A stretch of 64,000 nt of DNA from Phylloscopus collybita (GCA_027886175.1 JAJNNQ010000137.1:8312001-8376000); one strand, 5' to 3'. Shown: positions 1-13,260, numbered from the stretch's first letter. The notes: generated by a model from the sequence alone, not told the origin. Numbers and translations are program-made.

Positions 1-2040
1 CCACATTCACTGAGCTCCCCATCAAACATCCATTTAATGGCAGGCAAAGTTACAATGTTTTTTCCAAAGCATAAAACAAAGGGACTATTATCACTAGAAT
101 GCTCAGTAACAGGATACAAGCAGATCAGAGTATTAGTGACTCAGCCAGCTTCTTTGCTCCCCATAAAAACTTGCATGAAAGGTTGGAGGAGCTTCATAGA
201 AAAACTAGAAACTATGGAGAAGAGGCCTTATTTGGGATCTTTTTGTCCTGGAATTTGTAAAAGGTTGACGTTTTGAAGAACTTCAGAATGATCTGAGCTA
301 AATCCCAAAGCTTTAGTGAAGCAGTATCCAAACTGAAAAAGTTTCACTTAGGTTAAGAAAGCAAACCCCCATTTCTCTCTTAGCGATTTTTCACCTCTCA
401 GGAAATGGGTTTCCACTTGCCTCAATATTAACCCAAAGTCGGTATATGGTTTCTACAGTCCTTGTTGAAAGTTATTCTCTTCTTTGACACACCTGGAACC
501 CCATTTCTGATGACCAGCCCTCCTTGAGTTGCTTTTGTGTGCAGGTGCTCCTGTCAAACTATCAGCCTTCCGCTCTTGTGACATCTGTTAATACTAGGCC
601 TAAAAATGTCCCATTCTCAAGCACAGGTATAAAATCAGGCCTTGGTGGGCAGCAAAAAACAAGTCTTCATTGAGCTATGAGGTGCCATGCAAGAATATCT
701 GTCAGGAGGTTTTAAGGGATGGAAAGTTTCTGGTGTGGGGGCAGTAAGGGGTCTCTGAGGACCTGCCAGCCAGAGCCTGACCCCCACATCCAGGACAGGG
801 TAGGCAAGGGGACAGCTGGGGCAGCTCCAGCCCCTGGCTTCAGGCACATCTCCTGAGCATCAGTCCCCTGGGGGATTTGGCTTGACACACCCCATGGGCA
901 GGCTTGTGTGGGATTGGAGGTGGAGTCCTGCAGCCTCTCTGGGGCAGGCACTGAGTGCCAGGGGCTGCAGTTGGGTCTGGGGCTCTGGGCAGGGTGGGAT
1001 GAGCCCTGAAGTGGGCTGGGTCATTAGGGCCCCTGAGTGCAGTCAGGTGAACCTGGTGCTTGCAGCCAAGGAGGCTCAAACATCCTTCCTGAATAGCTTT
1101 AATCACCCCAGGTCACTTGTCTTCCACACTCAGAGTCAGTTTTCTGCCTTCTGAAAGCCTACAATAAACCAACAGTACTGTAACAGCAAAACTTGCTTCC
1201 AATTTGATGGGCTCAGTGTAGTTAATGTTGAAATAAAAAGGTAAATGTACACCAAGCAGTTACTAAGAATTATTGTACACAGGATCATAACACTTTTTCT
1301 TTAATCAGAGATGACCTCATGAAGATAAAGATGTGGCCTCCCCCTGTGTGAGCCTGCCAGGTCTGCCTGTGCACAGCCACATTCAACAGAGCTGCATCTG
1401 AGGCACCTGGGACAGGTTTTAAAGGATGAATCTGATTTCATGAACAGGCTCAATAATTTTTCAGGCATTCCACCTTAAGCCTGGTGTAAATTAAATCTGA
1501 TGCTATGTCCTGAGAACAAAACTCTTCATTTCACCTCTCAACATGGGGTACCCCTGCAGCCTGTATTGCTTTTATGCTTTATCCAAAAATATTGTATTCA
1601 TTTCTCTGTGAGTTTCATGGTCATCTTTTCTTCTAAGCATGTTAACATGAATTGTGATTGTTTATGCAGAGGCAAATGAAGGTGCATGTTTCTGCATGGA
1701 AAAAGGATAAAAAGACTGTGGCAATTCTGTTAGATCTACTACATCAAGTAAATATCAAATATGACTTGAACTTCTCATTTCTTGCTATATCTGTGGGCAG
1801 GAGAGGAAAAGAGCAGACAAAAGAAATACAGACACTTCAGCTATGTTTTGCAATCATAATTTCCTTAAGCCCTTAAGTTTCATGTGTCACTTTTTTTCTG
1901 GGCTTGTAGCACTACATAGAAAGCATGCATTCCTACAAACTGCTTTTGCTGAACAATACTACACTGAATAGCTCCATAAATCACACCAAACAGATGAACT
2001 GTGTCAGTTCCTCTAAAGGAGGCTTAACTTACCTCTTCTG
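1..2040. other. AT-rich non-coding stretch with a GC-richer patch
   Basis: No gene, RNA gene or recognisable repeat is visible here. Reading frames are at most about 90 codons, overlap one another on both strands and show no domain. A patch at about 700-1,110 is clearly richer in G and C than its surroundings (many CAGG, CTGGG and CCCC words) but contains almost no CpG, so it is not a CpG-island promoter. It could be an old degraded repeat or a conserved element; the sequence alone does not decide. Confidence 0.6.
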
Positions 2041-2053
2041 TTTATTGTTGTTG

Positions 2054-2096
<43 letters not shown>
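2041..2096. repeat. TTG/TTA trinucleotide microsatellite
   Basis: A short run of TTG units passes directly into about 13 TTA units. The array is nearly perfect. A frame through it would encode a leucine run, which is an artefact of the microsatellite and not a signal peptide. Such arrays are usually polymorphic in length. Confidence 0.95.
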
Positions 2097-5000
2097 AGGA
2101 CTACTGCTTCTCTTTTTGTAAGGATTTTGTCAACACTTTTATTCTAAAGCTCTAATTTTAAGGCTTTATAATTTTGTCTACAAGTTAAAGATTTTAAGTA
2201 TCAGCTTTTAATCAACAAATAATTTTGCAGTACCTTAAAATAAATTGCTAAACTGTGATCAAAATTCCATTTTGAAAAAAAACTAAAAAAGATTACAACT
2301 TTAGCCATGTCAGGTAGTTGTTTTAGTGACTGCACTGCAAAAAAAAATATGAGTGGGGTAATGTTTAGTGAGCATAATGAGAAGCTGCTCACCTCACTGG
2401 ACTTTGTGTTTGTTTTTGAAACATCTGTGTGCTTATCAGAGGTCTTGAATCAGACAGCAGCTTAAGCACATTCTTCTCTAATTATTTGTGACTGAATCAC
2501 ACATTGTTGTTCCTAAGGTATGTCCTGGATGAGAACATTTTCTTGCTTCATGCCTCTCTCTTCATTTGAGCTGATTTTTAGTTGCTGTTTTATCTGAAGA
2601 TAATGTAGGCTCAATTCCTTCCCCAGTTTAACAGATTTTTGATGTCCAGTATATATGTAAAAGACTGATTGTGCTGTTTTGCATTCTAGATAGTTAAGGA
2701 GAAGTGATGTTTTTTGTTCTGTTGTATTTGGAATTTATAGGATGGAACTGATCTGGATCTGTTGGAGCACTGTGGAATTTTTCACTGTATTTCCCTTTAT
2801 TAATGAAAGATGTGCACATACCACTCTTATAAACATGCCAATGCTTCTAGAAGTCAGCAAGTTGTATTTTTGTCTTTAATACTAACCAGCATACTTAGCT
2901 AGATCCTCACCCAAATAAATAAAGCTGTATGCTCCACCACCATTTCTGTTGACTGGAATCCATCAAACAGCCAGGATACTGAAAGGTATGAATTCAATCC
3001 TTGTGCTATTCACTATGGCTCAAAATGTTACTTATGAAAGCTAAACAGTTCGATGCCAGTGTAAAGCAACTGAATGTAACAGGGCTTCAAGCTATGATAA
3101 ATGTTTTGCATATGTATCTGTGATCTTCACAAGCTGGAGGAGGAGAAATGGCTGAATGTAGAAAAATTAAACTATTTGTAGTTAAGTTCACAGTTGCATG
3201 TCAAAACAGTAGACAAAATGCAGCTGAAAAAATTTTCCTTGAACACAGAGTGGATCACAAGCACGCTTGGCATACAATGTTTGCCTCCTAGAAATTCTCC
3301 TGTTTGGCATCCACTGTGCCTTGACAATATGTTGGCAGTTGTACATACTGTTGCCTGACAGAAAAGTATTTCTACAAATATTTGGATTTATTGTTAACAT
3401 TAAATCCTTTTTTTTTTTAGCTCTTGGATTTGGAAGGAACTGAAACCTTAAGTAAAGCTCCAGGGATACTTCCAGGTATGGTGCCATCACAAATTATAGT
3501 TTGCTTATAATCTCTATGTAAATCATGACAAATCTTTCTAGGACTGTTAAAGAGTTAGAGGGCAGTCTGTGGATGGAAATTAAAACCACCACAATATAAT
3601 CTCTGAATGCTTTTTTATTGAGAAAAAATGAAAAAACCCCATCATTTTAGGGAACAAGAACACAAAATACAGTTTCCCTTTCAAGTCTCATTGTCTTCTA
3701 TATTTTATTTTATTTTTAAAGTTAGAACAATATTTTATAGTTTCTCACAAGTATGAATGTTGCTTCTACTACAAGCAGTGAACATTCTTGTATTCCTTGC
3801 AAGCCAGTTAAAAATAAATGCCATTAAGAAAAGAAATGCTTACCAAGTCCATAAAATGGACTGTTAAACCTTGACTCTTATACTAGTTGGGTCAGTTAGA
3901 TTTATATAGTAGAACTAGCACATATATCACAGATGTAATGTGATCTGTTGAGGAATACTCATTTTCTCAAGTCAAAGCAGTGTACTGCTATTTCCTCCCT
4001 TCAACTGACTTCCCAAAGTGGAACTTAATTTGTTAGTGCCAAGGAATTGCACTCCTAATCCTTTATTCCAATGACTCCTACCAGACACCTGATCCTGAAT
4101 GAAGATTGCAATATTTTACCTCTGTCACTCCTTCAATCCAGGATTTTAGCCCAAAACCAGAGATCACCAAATCATCAAAATAGTATTAGAACTACAATGC
4201 TAAAAGAATTAAAAATATGAAATATTTCCATAATAAATATAAGAAGTGGTTACAATCACTGGTAATCTCTAAAGACCCAGGTTTCTATCAGAAGGATAAA
4301 GGGGTACATGCACGTGCACTGGGCTCTTCCAGTTCATTGAGTATTGCAAGCATAATGAACTGCTAAAACCCAGGAAAAGTTCTTGGAAATGAGTGAAATC
4401 TGCTTCCATCACAGCTCTTGAAAATTCCACCATTGTCTTTAATGGAACAGGATCAAGCCAGGATTTGCATTTCCTGCCATGAGTCACTAAAAGCAATGGT
4501 TTGAGGCATTCATAGTCAGGCTCTGTTTTGGTAGCACATTAATAGAACGAGGTGCAGAAGCAATGTTGAATTTCTAAGAACATGAAGCTGCTACAGAGAC
4601 ACGTTTTGGCTCTGATTTTGTGATTGAATTTTAGGTACAATGGCAAGAAATGTTAATTTGAACTCCTTATTTGATTCACATAAAAGTTTACGTTTCTTTT
4701 CTCACTCTGGAATTGTGTGTCAGTCTGTGGTCACTCAGAAAGATGACTGGCAACGCTTTCAACAACATACAATGGCCCCCCCAGATCTCTGCAGATGATC
4801 TTGATATTTGAAATAGACTTGGAGAAGAAAACTAAAGAGAACTGTCATTTTTTCATATAAACACCTCTAGGGAGTATAAGCTTCTAGCATTACCAAGAAG
4901 GATATTTTCGCATCATAAAAAGAGCTCAGGCTAAATTTTAAGCCAACTGTTTCAAGTCTGGGTTTTCTTTTTTCAGCATCTTCCCGGAAATTATGCTTTA

Positions 5001-5324
5001 TAAGGATTAACATAGAAAGTAAGACACTTGTCTTAAATAATTGATGTTTTTGCTCAGTTTCACATTTCAGAAAAAAAAAAGTACTGTTCATCCAGTTAGG
5101 GTTAGACATAATCAAGTTAGAGCTTTGAGAGGCTGAAATAAATCTGCAACACATTAATTGGCTTGTGGGTTATTATGAAGGTACTGTTAACCAATGTTTC
5201 CTCATGTTGGACTGCATATCTTTCTGGATAACATGGTAAAATCCTGTATTATTTTTATGAAGTATGAATGTCTTTGTTTACCTGTTTCTTCTGAAAATGG
5301 TGGTTTAGGCTGTATATTAGTAAA
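2097..5324. other. AT-rich non-coding stretch, nothing assignable
   Basis: No supported gene or repeat was seen. There are short T runs (for example about 3,409-3,418) and scattered AATAAA words expected by chance in AT-rich DNA. Reading frames do not exceed about 100 codons and none looks like a known protein. Confidence 0.6.
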
Positions 5325-5540
5325 AATATCTTCACTGAATGGGTTGTCAAGATTCAGAACAGGCTTCAGAGAGAAGTGGCTGAGTCATCCCTGGAGGTAT
5401 TTTGAAGATTCCTAGATGTGGTGATTAGGGGCGTGGTTTAATGGTGGACTTGGCAGGATTTGGTTTACTCTTGGACTTCAAAAAAAACCCCAACCATTTA
5501 CCAACCTAAATTACTCTACAGTTCTATAAATTCTAAGTTG
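5325..5540 (+). mobile_element. CR1 LINE, truncated 3' fragment
   Basis: The stretch follows the CR1 3' region: a GGTTGTCAAGATTCAGAACAG-like start, an AGAAGTGGCTGAGTCA segment, CATCCCTGGAGGT, then a TAGATGTGGT...GGTTTAATGGTGGACTTGG block. The terminal block with CCAACCTAAAT is followed by a degenerate TTCTATAAATTCTA copy of the 3' terminal repeats. CR1 is the dominant non-LTR retrotransposon of birds, and 5' truncation is its normal insertion state. Part of the segment just before the terminus (about 5,479-5,500) is replaced by an A/C-rich run. No coding capacity remains. Confidence 0.88.
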
Positions 5541-5584
5541 TAAAGCTTCATTATTAGGACCCAAGAATTCATTCTTACTAGCTC

Positions 5585-5696
5585 TTCATAACATAAGAGC
5601 ATAATGAACAAGTGTTCTGGATCAGACCAGAGGTCCGTCTTGCCCAATGACCTGTCTGAAACACTGGTAGAAAGTCAATATGCACATAAGACTATT
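5585..5696 (-). mobile_element. Ancient CR1-like LINE 3' relic (reverse orientation)
   Basis: ACATAAGAGC followed by GGATCAGACCAGAGGTCCGT, a CTTGCCCAAT block and CCTGTCTGAAACACTGG resembles a repeat common in turtles and crocodilians that begins with ACATAAGAAC units and GGTCAGACCAAAGGTCCATC. I read those opening units as the reverse complement of a CR1-type 3' terminal microsatellite, which puts the element on the minus strand. The family assignment is from memory and the copy is diverged. It ends where an A/C-rich tract begins at 5,697. It could instead be another amniote interspersed repeat. Confidence 0.5.
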
Positions 5697-5790
5697 AAAA
5701 AAAAAAACCAACAAAAAAACCAAACCAAAACAAAACAAAACAAAACAAAAAAAAACCAAAACAAAACCCCAACTAAACAAAAATAACAAA
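5697..5790. repeat. A/C-rich low-complexity tract (AAAAC units)
   Basis: About 94 bases made almost only of A and C, including several consecutive AAAAC units and CCCC interruptions. G is absent and T nearly so. It abuts the CR1-like relic and may have grown from an A-rich insertion tail or by slippage. Confidence 0.9.
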
Positions 5791-7746
5791 TACAGTGATA
5801 ATTCCCCAAAATAATCTCCTAGCTTTCAACTGTTTGAGATATGATAAATTCATATAATGTCCTCCTGTTACTTTTACTGGAACAGTCCTTGAGTGATCCG
5901 TCTGCAGTCATCCTCTGTTTGCCTCCTTTAAACAACTACAAATCAAAATTAGACAAATTAAAAGATTCACCTAGGCTTTGTTTTCTACCCCACATACAGT
6001 AGTTCCAACCTCTAATTTCTTATTATATTTAAAACTCCTATGTAACATTCAGTGCCAGTTTTTATTTACTGGTGTATATTGTAAGATTGTAAAAAGACCT
6101 ACAAATTACAGTATTTAATCATACAATGCACAAGAAAGAAGATGACCTGTACCAAAATGGTAATTACAGCCTAAAGCAAGAAAGAACAGGTCAATACAAT
6201 AGTCAGCTGGGAAGAACCACCAGACAATACTGAGATACTACTGATTAGTCTAATAATTGCTTTATCACAACGGCTAACAAGCTATTGCTGAGCATTGTCT
6301 TATGAAATGCCAAAGATATTTTCACTAAAGACTGTGAGAAAATCAATTGCACAGCTGAAACTCTGTAGAACAATGCAAAAATGGGATTATACTTCTTCCA
6401 TCATTATCCATTTTATTTTTATAAGCATGATGGGAAACCAATTATGATGACAGCTGTGATAAGTCTTCTTTAAAAATTATACTGATTATGTCTTGTTTCC
6501 CATTACCCATATGAGGAATAACTAGAAAGAAAAATAAAACTGATCCTACATGCACAGTGCAGCCTAGTGTCTTCTTAATTCACTCTAACAGCTGTTTAAA
6601 AACAACTGAATTCAGTGAATAATCAAATTAAAACTATATAAGTAGCCACTTCTTTTATAGAAGTCTGATTCAAATCAATAAAAATTAGTTGTTTATTATA
6701 TGCATTGTTCTTCCTACCTATGTAGCTTCCAAAATACCCTCAGGGATTGATTGTTTCGTGCATGAGCTTGTGTGTTTTTTCTTGACGGGGTGAAGGTTAC
6801 AGTGGATGTCAGTGTATATATGTGAACATTTAGCACATTGCCCACAATCAGAATTTGGGATTGGAATGGAATAACAGATGACTGAAAGAGGAAAGACATC
6901 TGTATATATTTGAAACCACAGTGATTATTTATCTTGGCGTTTGTTCATAACTAGTAGATTAAAAGTACCTCTTCCATAAAAAGTCAAATAATTTTTTAAA
7001 CTGAATTGAAGGATTATTTATTAGATACTTATCAAACATTAGCTTTTTAAATTTATTATAGAGACAATCAAAATGACTTCAATATTTTATTAAAAATCAT
7101 GTATGTTTTCTTAACTTCTTTTATGAATGGTCTTTCATTTCATGAGCTCCTTTTAATATTACAAGAAATGGCACAGCTTTTTGTATGAAAAGGGTAATCA
7201 ACTGAAAAATCCCTTAAAAAAAAAAAAACAACAACTTGAATTTCTTCTAAAAATCTTCTTAGTAAATGTTATTTTCCTCAAACTGTTTGGGGCTTAGAGT
7301 TATCATATCTTGACAAAGTTAACATTAATTTTTAATGATTATAAGAAATAATAGCAAATTTTTCAGGCATATAACCAGAATGGGACTTGATCTATAAAGG
7401 CACTTAGAGATCTTATTTTGTCATGCCTTTGGTAACAGATTTCTTTCTTCCTTGTGGCACGTGCAGAAAATAGTGCTGTCACTGCTCTACAGCTGAGAAC
7501 TCAGGCTGAGGGTAACAGAAGTGGATGGGTAACAGTGCATGAGTGCCTCAACCAGAAAATGAACCCAGCTTTTCCAAGCCTGAAACCACAAAACTGTTTA
7601 TTCTTCCTTAGTAAATAGACTCGCAATATATGTTTCCACATGGTTTGTGTTTGCATTACCCCGGAATCTTTCACAAAATAACCTGATCATCTACAAAATA
7701 ACCTAAATTCCTTACCACAATTTCTGTTTGATATGAAACTAACTAC
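5791..7746. other. AT-rich non-coding stretch, nothing assignable
   Basis: No gene, RNA or repeat family could be recognised. A short A run followed by CAACAACAA lies at about 7,214-7,236. Frames are at most about 60 codons. Confidence 0.6.
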
Positions 7747-7842
7747 TTTTTTTTTTTTTTTTTGGTTGGGGTTGGGGGGAGGATGGGGTGTATATAATAC
7801 AGCCTTTCAATCTTTCTTTCTTTTTTTGTTTTTTTTTTTTTT
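7747..7842. repeat. T-rich tracts flanking a G-rich patch
   Basis: A 17-base T run (7,747-7,763) is followed by a G-rich patch (7,764-7,788) with G runs of 2, 4, 6, 2 and 4 separated by one or two bases, then a CTTT/T-rich run (7,811-7,842). The G runs fit a possible two-tetrad quadruplex. No family of mobile element is recognised. Confidence 0.85.
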
Positions 7843-10800
7843 CATATTCTCACTCATTTTATAACATATCTTGTTCCATAGCAAAAATTATATGTGGTAT
7901 GAGCTCAAGCCAGCTCTGTTTAAACTACTCAGTGTCTTTCAAACATATGAAATGTATTTGATCAACTATCTAGGAAATATGATTTTTCCATATGGCTTAG
8001 TTTTCACATAAGGGAGTTTAGTGTTTCTTTGGAGAACATAATATGCTCAGACAATTATAATAGGTAAAGAGTTGCAAACCAGAGAGTGGGAGAAGCAGGT
8101 GTCCAGCTGGATTTTCACATAAGAAGGTCTTGAAGGTCACTGATAGTGACGAAGTCTCCAAGATTCCCAAATCCTCATAAAGCTATTCCTTCCTTTCCCA
8201 ATACACTAATCTCCTACTACTCTTGATAATCCAGTGACTCAGGAAGCAAGGCCTGTTTTTTTTCCCTTTTGTTTGTCAGAAGTAGACTGAATGACAACAA
8301 TTTTCTGAATTACTATTTATTAGGGTAGAGCGAGAGCATTCACAAAGGTCACCACCCAGAAGAATATTCATTCATTGATGTATCAATATTTGTCTTCCTG
8401 CTGTCAGACTAGAGTCTCCAGAGAACAAAAACATAATGGTAGTAAAATTTACAGCCAGGTATGACTTTCCCCACTGCCCTAAAATGGGAACATGAACAAT
8501 TTGATACCCTTGTCTGGCAAAGAACCGAGTGATGTCAGCCCATTATAAAGGGAATACTTGATGGTCACTTCCTTCTGCTTTCCATTTCCCACAAAGTGAT
8601 GACTTTCATCCACATGAATTTCTTGATCTTTGTCAGTTGTGTTTTATTCTCTCTTGCCTTTCTTTCTGTTTATATGATTCAGCTTTGGTTATGATCCAAA
8701 AGAAGGTTTTTCTTGGTGTTTTCCTCCACCTGTTCTCTTTATAAATTACCCTTCCCCCCATGATGTCCTCAGCTACCTTCAGCTGAAGATTGTTCCCACA
8801 AAAGAGAATGCAACCACTGAAAGAAATTGTCTGAGGAAAAGAAACCTGGAACAAATAATATAGCCTTCCTTTGATCATTTTACTACTGTTATTTCTCATT
8901 CTCAATGCAGCAGACTTGGAACAACTTGTGAAGATTAATGAATGCTGAAGTTACTACGTTAATTGAGCATTGTAAATAGTACTACTTTTTGGTTTCAATA
9001 GAGGTAATATATTAAGAACATTATACAGATGCACAGCACTTTTCAGATAGCCTCAGTTAGCAACATAGCCACTTGGCAGGCTTTGATGTTTTCAGATTCA
9101 GCCTTTGGTAAATCTGCATCTGGTTTTCACAGTAAAAATTGGCTAAAAGGAAGGAGAGTGAATATCCTTTCTCATATGTAATAAGAGAACTCAAATCCCT
9201 CCAGAAGTACTGCTTTTTGAAGGGAAGATGAGCTAACAACCCACATCTCAGAACAACTGGGATTTGAGGAATCACAGGCGGGGACACTATTGGAGAGGAG
9301 GGAGCAGATGTAGGACATAAGAATCAGAAAGATACTGCACTTTCTGTGATCTTGAACTGGTGACCACTCCAGTAGTCCAGATTGTGAAGCCTGGCCTGTG
9401 TTAAAAAAAGAAAACTAAAGGCTGAACCTTGATGCAAGTGGTTAGTTGCTTTCACAGATTCCAGGCACTACAGAGCTGGCTGAAAATTTGAATAAGTAGC
9501 ATTTCCCAAAATGGAAAGTTTTATATTCTGGATAGTCATTGTATTGTAAACACATTTTATTATGTGGTAAGAAAAACAAGACCAAAGGTCATAACTACTA
9601 CTAATAAAGTCTTTTTTAATACATATTTGGTTTACTTAGTTATGTGTCCTTTATAGTCATCATCACTGCCCTGACGGAGTATGTTATTTACTGATGACTT
9701 AAAAACAAAGCTTGTCACTGCCAAACGTTCTTTAGCTTGGCCCAGCTGATGTTTACAGTAAACTAGGATATTAAGGGTGGAAAGAGAGTTTTTTGTTATT
9801 TCCGTAAGATTTTATCACCTATCATTTATAAATAGAAGGTTTAGTATGAGGCAATGGCACATAAGATCTGATGAGATATTTTTAGCCTTAGACAGAGTAC
9901 AGGGTGGATGATAGATTTGCCTCTTCAGATGAAGTCTATCAGCAAAGTCACTGAGGGTATGGACCTCTTTCACCAGGCACGACAGGCATGAGGCTAAAAC
10001 AGGGACAGTGGCTCATATTTCCTTTAGCACTTCTTGTGCACCTTACTTTGTGGTGTGCTGAATACTTGGAAAGAAGTTGGTATGTGCTTTGGACATGTCT
10101 CAGTGAATGGTTGTTGCTTGTCTGGGGTTATAGCAGATGTGGTAACTGCTCTTTAAAAAGGGTATTTTATACTCTGTACTAGTGCAGAGTTAGGCTCCAG
10201 GGTGGCTTGTGTTCAGACTGCATTGATAAAGTGAGAGAGGATTGCTTGCTCTCAGTCTCAGCTGTGCTGAAGTGCTGTAGTAACTTGTTGTGGAGGATTT
10301 TATGTTCATCTGATTGTGTTTTCTGCTGAGGCTCCCTCCAGAGGAACAGAAGTGATAGCTCCATATTCTGCAGGCAAGTCCAAAGCTCTCGAGAGGCAGC
10401 CACCTGGCCAGGCTTGAAGTTTTGAACATGTTACATCTGCAGCACAGTACAGTACTTTACCATGTGCAAAACAAATGCACAGGAACAGAAAATCACTAAG
10501 TATTGCAGAAATATGCAGTATTATTTGGATAAAAACATTCAGATCTTGACATCTTCAGAAAATAAGTGAAAAAGGAAATAGTCTTCACACTGTGGTTTTA
10601 GACATCTAATTTAGGTGACTAAATGATACCCTAGGCACTCTTCTCCACTCAGCAGAGGTCTGGGTCACCAGTTCACTGCCTCAAGCACCTCATCTGCGTA
10701 GTTCAGCTGAAATGGTGTGAATTCTTTACATTGTCTCAGGTCTTCACCCCATATGAGAACCATGAGATACAGATACTGAATGTTTTTAAAATTGCTGTCT

Positions 10801-13109
10801 CTTTCCCAGTAAGAGACATTCCATTTTACAGGCCTAAATGAGGGAAGAACATGCTTGTGTAGCACACACACATTATTTTGTGAAAACTTTATTTTGCTAA
10901 GAATGTTGCTTCTATGGCAGAAGGTTGCCATAAAGTGGAACAAGTAAGCATAAAATGGAACAAGTATTTTCTTCCCTAGACTAAAGCTTGGAAACTTGTA
11001 TGTCAGCTCATTCTTTGATGCAGATTCTCCTTTACTTAGAACAGTAGACTGATGTTTTTGGAGCAAGGCTTTTTCAGAGGTTCATAAACAACCAGGAACA
11101 GTTTTGCTAGGGATTTTTCATGCTTGCTGTGTGTACTGGCCTTGTTATGTGGGTATCCTGGAAGCATCACCAGTAGTAAAACATCTAATGAATTTCCATT
11201 ATGTACCACACGCAAACAAAGGAAGGCAAGGAGCTCATTCACAAGCAGACTACTTGTTCCTTCAGGACACAGGGCTCTCCCTTGCTCTGTTGGGAAAAAA
11301 TTCTATTAAGTTCTGAATAGCAATGTGAGGCCACACAGGAACACACAGAAACCTTTACTGACCATGGATTTGCTCTAGTAGTTCAGAGAGATGAGAAGAT
11401 TTAGGAACAGGCTCTACTTCCTCGGGCTGAAATGCCAAGCACCAAAAGGTCAGCAGACAGTGCATGGTAAATCACAGAGTGATGATATTGCTACTTACAG
11501 GGTGACAGACACAACAGGCAAAGTGTCTGTGCCAGCTGGAAGAAGGAGGTCATGAAGGAGGGATACCTTGGCCTTTGGCAGGGGAAAGCAGCTTGGGAGG
11601 GGTAATGGAATACACCATGTGTCCAAGGCAGTAGAGATGAGATTTTTTCAGCTATAATCTTACTGACATGCTGAGAACTGCACCAAGATTACCTTTATTA
11701 CTGAGACACCTGGATCCTACAAAAATTTGTAGTATGTGAATCTCCCTGCTCTGACTTACTCTTTGCCTCCATTTATCCATCTGGAGAAAGTCATCTCCTG
11801 GAAGCAGGAACAAATCTAACTATCGTAGCAGCACAATTATTGTTGTTTCAGGAGATATCTTTCTCATACAGAGATTCATTATCAAACTTAGTAAGGTAAA
11901 ATTCCACATTGATGTCAGCAGGTTTGTGGGAATGACAGCAATAGGATACGTGGCATCCTGGCAAAACTCCCTGGCTGTTTCAAGGAGAATGTGGAATTGT
12001 ACAGGGAACCTTTGGTCAGCTTTTTCCAAGAAGTCTGGAGAACTTATTTCCACCTGAGTGATCTTGGTCCTACCAACTAATTTGAAGAACAGGAAAAAGG
12101 AAATTACACACTGGCGGGGTTTACAGTAGACAACGGAGCAATCTCTTTATTGCTTAAACATTCAAGCTGGATACTTTTGACTCTACCTCTCTTTTGTTGT
12201 GGCATCCCCTTCCTCCCCCCAAAAAGCTGAATAAACATGAAAGATCAGCAGACGTATTACATTTTACACAACAAAGTGTGGCTTTATGGGGCTTTGTTAC
12301 ATCTTGAAAAGATTAAGTGCACCTGCATGTGAAGAGTCTCCATGCCTCTGAACAATCAGGCAAAGGCACCTCGGTTACTAAGGGCACAGGCCAGGGACAC
12401 ACTTGGGTTGTAGGTTTGTAACAAAGCTTATTCAGCCAAGGCTGCATCCTCTGATTTGTAAGGAGCAAGGCTGCCATCCAGTGGCTTTTCTTTAGCACAG
12501 AACTGAATTTAACAGCAACAGGTTTTGGAGAAAATGTCACGTTTTCTTGATTTGAATGGGGATCTGTGAATCTGCTAATTTCTTTTTTGTTTTCATCTTT
12601 AATGCAGTTAATACACCAGCAGCAAGCTACATGGAAAAAAGAAAGGTTATGAGCTTACTTTTAACAATCATTAGCTTTTCTTTTTTTGTTGACTTGGATT
12701 TTAAATGTATAACTTGATAATCATTCTGCCTACATGAAACTGTAGTTAAGCCCAAAATAATTTTTAAAAAATGCCTCCCTGTAAAATAATAGTGTTTCGT
12801 TAGTGTATGCATCTCATTTTAAAATGGAAGACACCTTTATGCATAATTCAAAGAAAAAATTTGTTTTTCAACAGGCTTTGAATCAGGCCCTCTCTGAATA
12901 GAAAGGAAATTTGAAGTTATGTAATATGGATGAAAATTTTCATGCATATTAAATATATTCATCTCTGGGGACTGACAGATCTACAGGTAACATTAGAAGG
13001 AAATTTCCTGAAGTTTATCCCCTTGCAGATCCCACTCAAACATGAATGTTTTTATCTACTGAAAAGCTGAAGCTCAGGCTGGTGAATAAGGCAGAAGGAT
13101 AATCTGCTC
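7843..13109. other. AT-rich non-coding stretch with one small tandem duplication
   Basis: No gene is supported. The longest frame is 133 codons on the minus strand (10,665-11,066), with no recognisable domain, no plausible splice context and ordinary composition, so I treat it as chance. A 20-base-period two-copy duplication lies at 10,929-10,966. The rest gives no repeat match I can defend. Confidence 0.55.
10929..10966. repeat. Two-copy tandem duplication, 20-base period
   Basis: CATAAAGTGGAACAAGTA is repeated 20 bases later as CATAAAATGGAACAAGTA with one substitution. It looks like a local slippage duplication and has no known function. Confidence 0.85.
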
Positions 13110-13260
13110 CTGAGGCAAATCATATAAATTCCCTTTGCCTCCATTTCCCCCTGTCTAAAACAGGGATAATGCTTGTCTAGCTTCCAGGCAAGATGTGAGA
13201 TTCAATACACTGTGAATTACAAAGGATTTCAAGCTCCTCAGAAACAAGAGAGTATTTGTG
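13110..13260 (+). mobile_element. Ancient MIR-like SINE relic
   Basis: TTTGCCTCCATTTCCCCCTG followed by TCTAAAACAGGGATAATGCT resembles the MIR core-to-3' segment (CCTCAGTTTCCCC, TCTGTAAAATGGGGATAATA). The following GCAAGATGTGAGATTCAATACA and GGATTTCAAGCTCCTCAGA fit the amniote version, which continues with GTTGTGAGGATAAATACATT and a GCGCTCAGA block. Divergence is high, as expected for an element predating the bird radiation. The tRNA-derived head is not visible. Confidence 0.65.

Noticed and set aside
1925..2155. Frame with a long leucine run that looks like a membrane segment
   Set aside because: The leucines are encoded by the TTG/TTA microsatellite.
10665..11066. 133-codon minus-strand open frame in non-repeat DNA
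   Set aside because: No recognisable domain, no clear promoter or splice context; a frame of this length is expected by chance in 64 kb on six frames.
11750..11800. Short MIR-like word (TTTGCCTCCATTTATCCATC)
   Set aside because: No further MIR segments follow in order, so it is probably chance.
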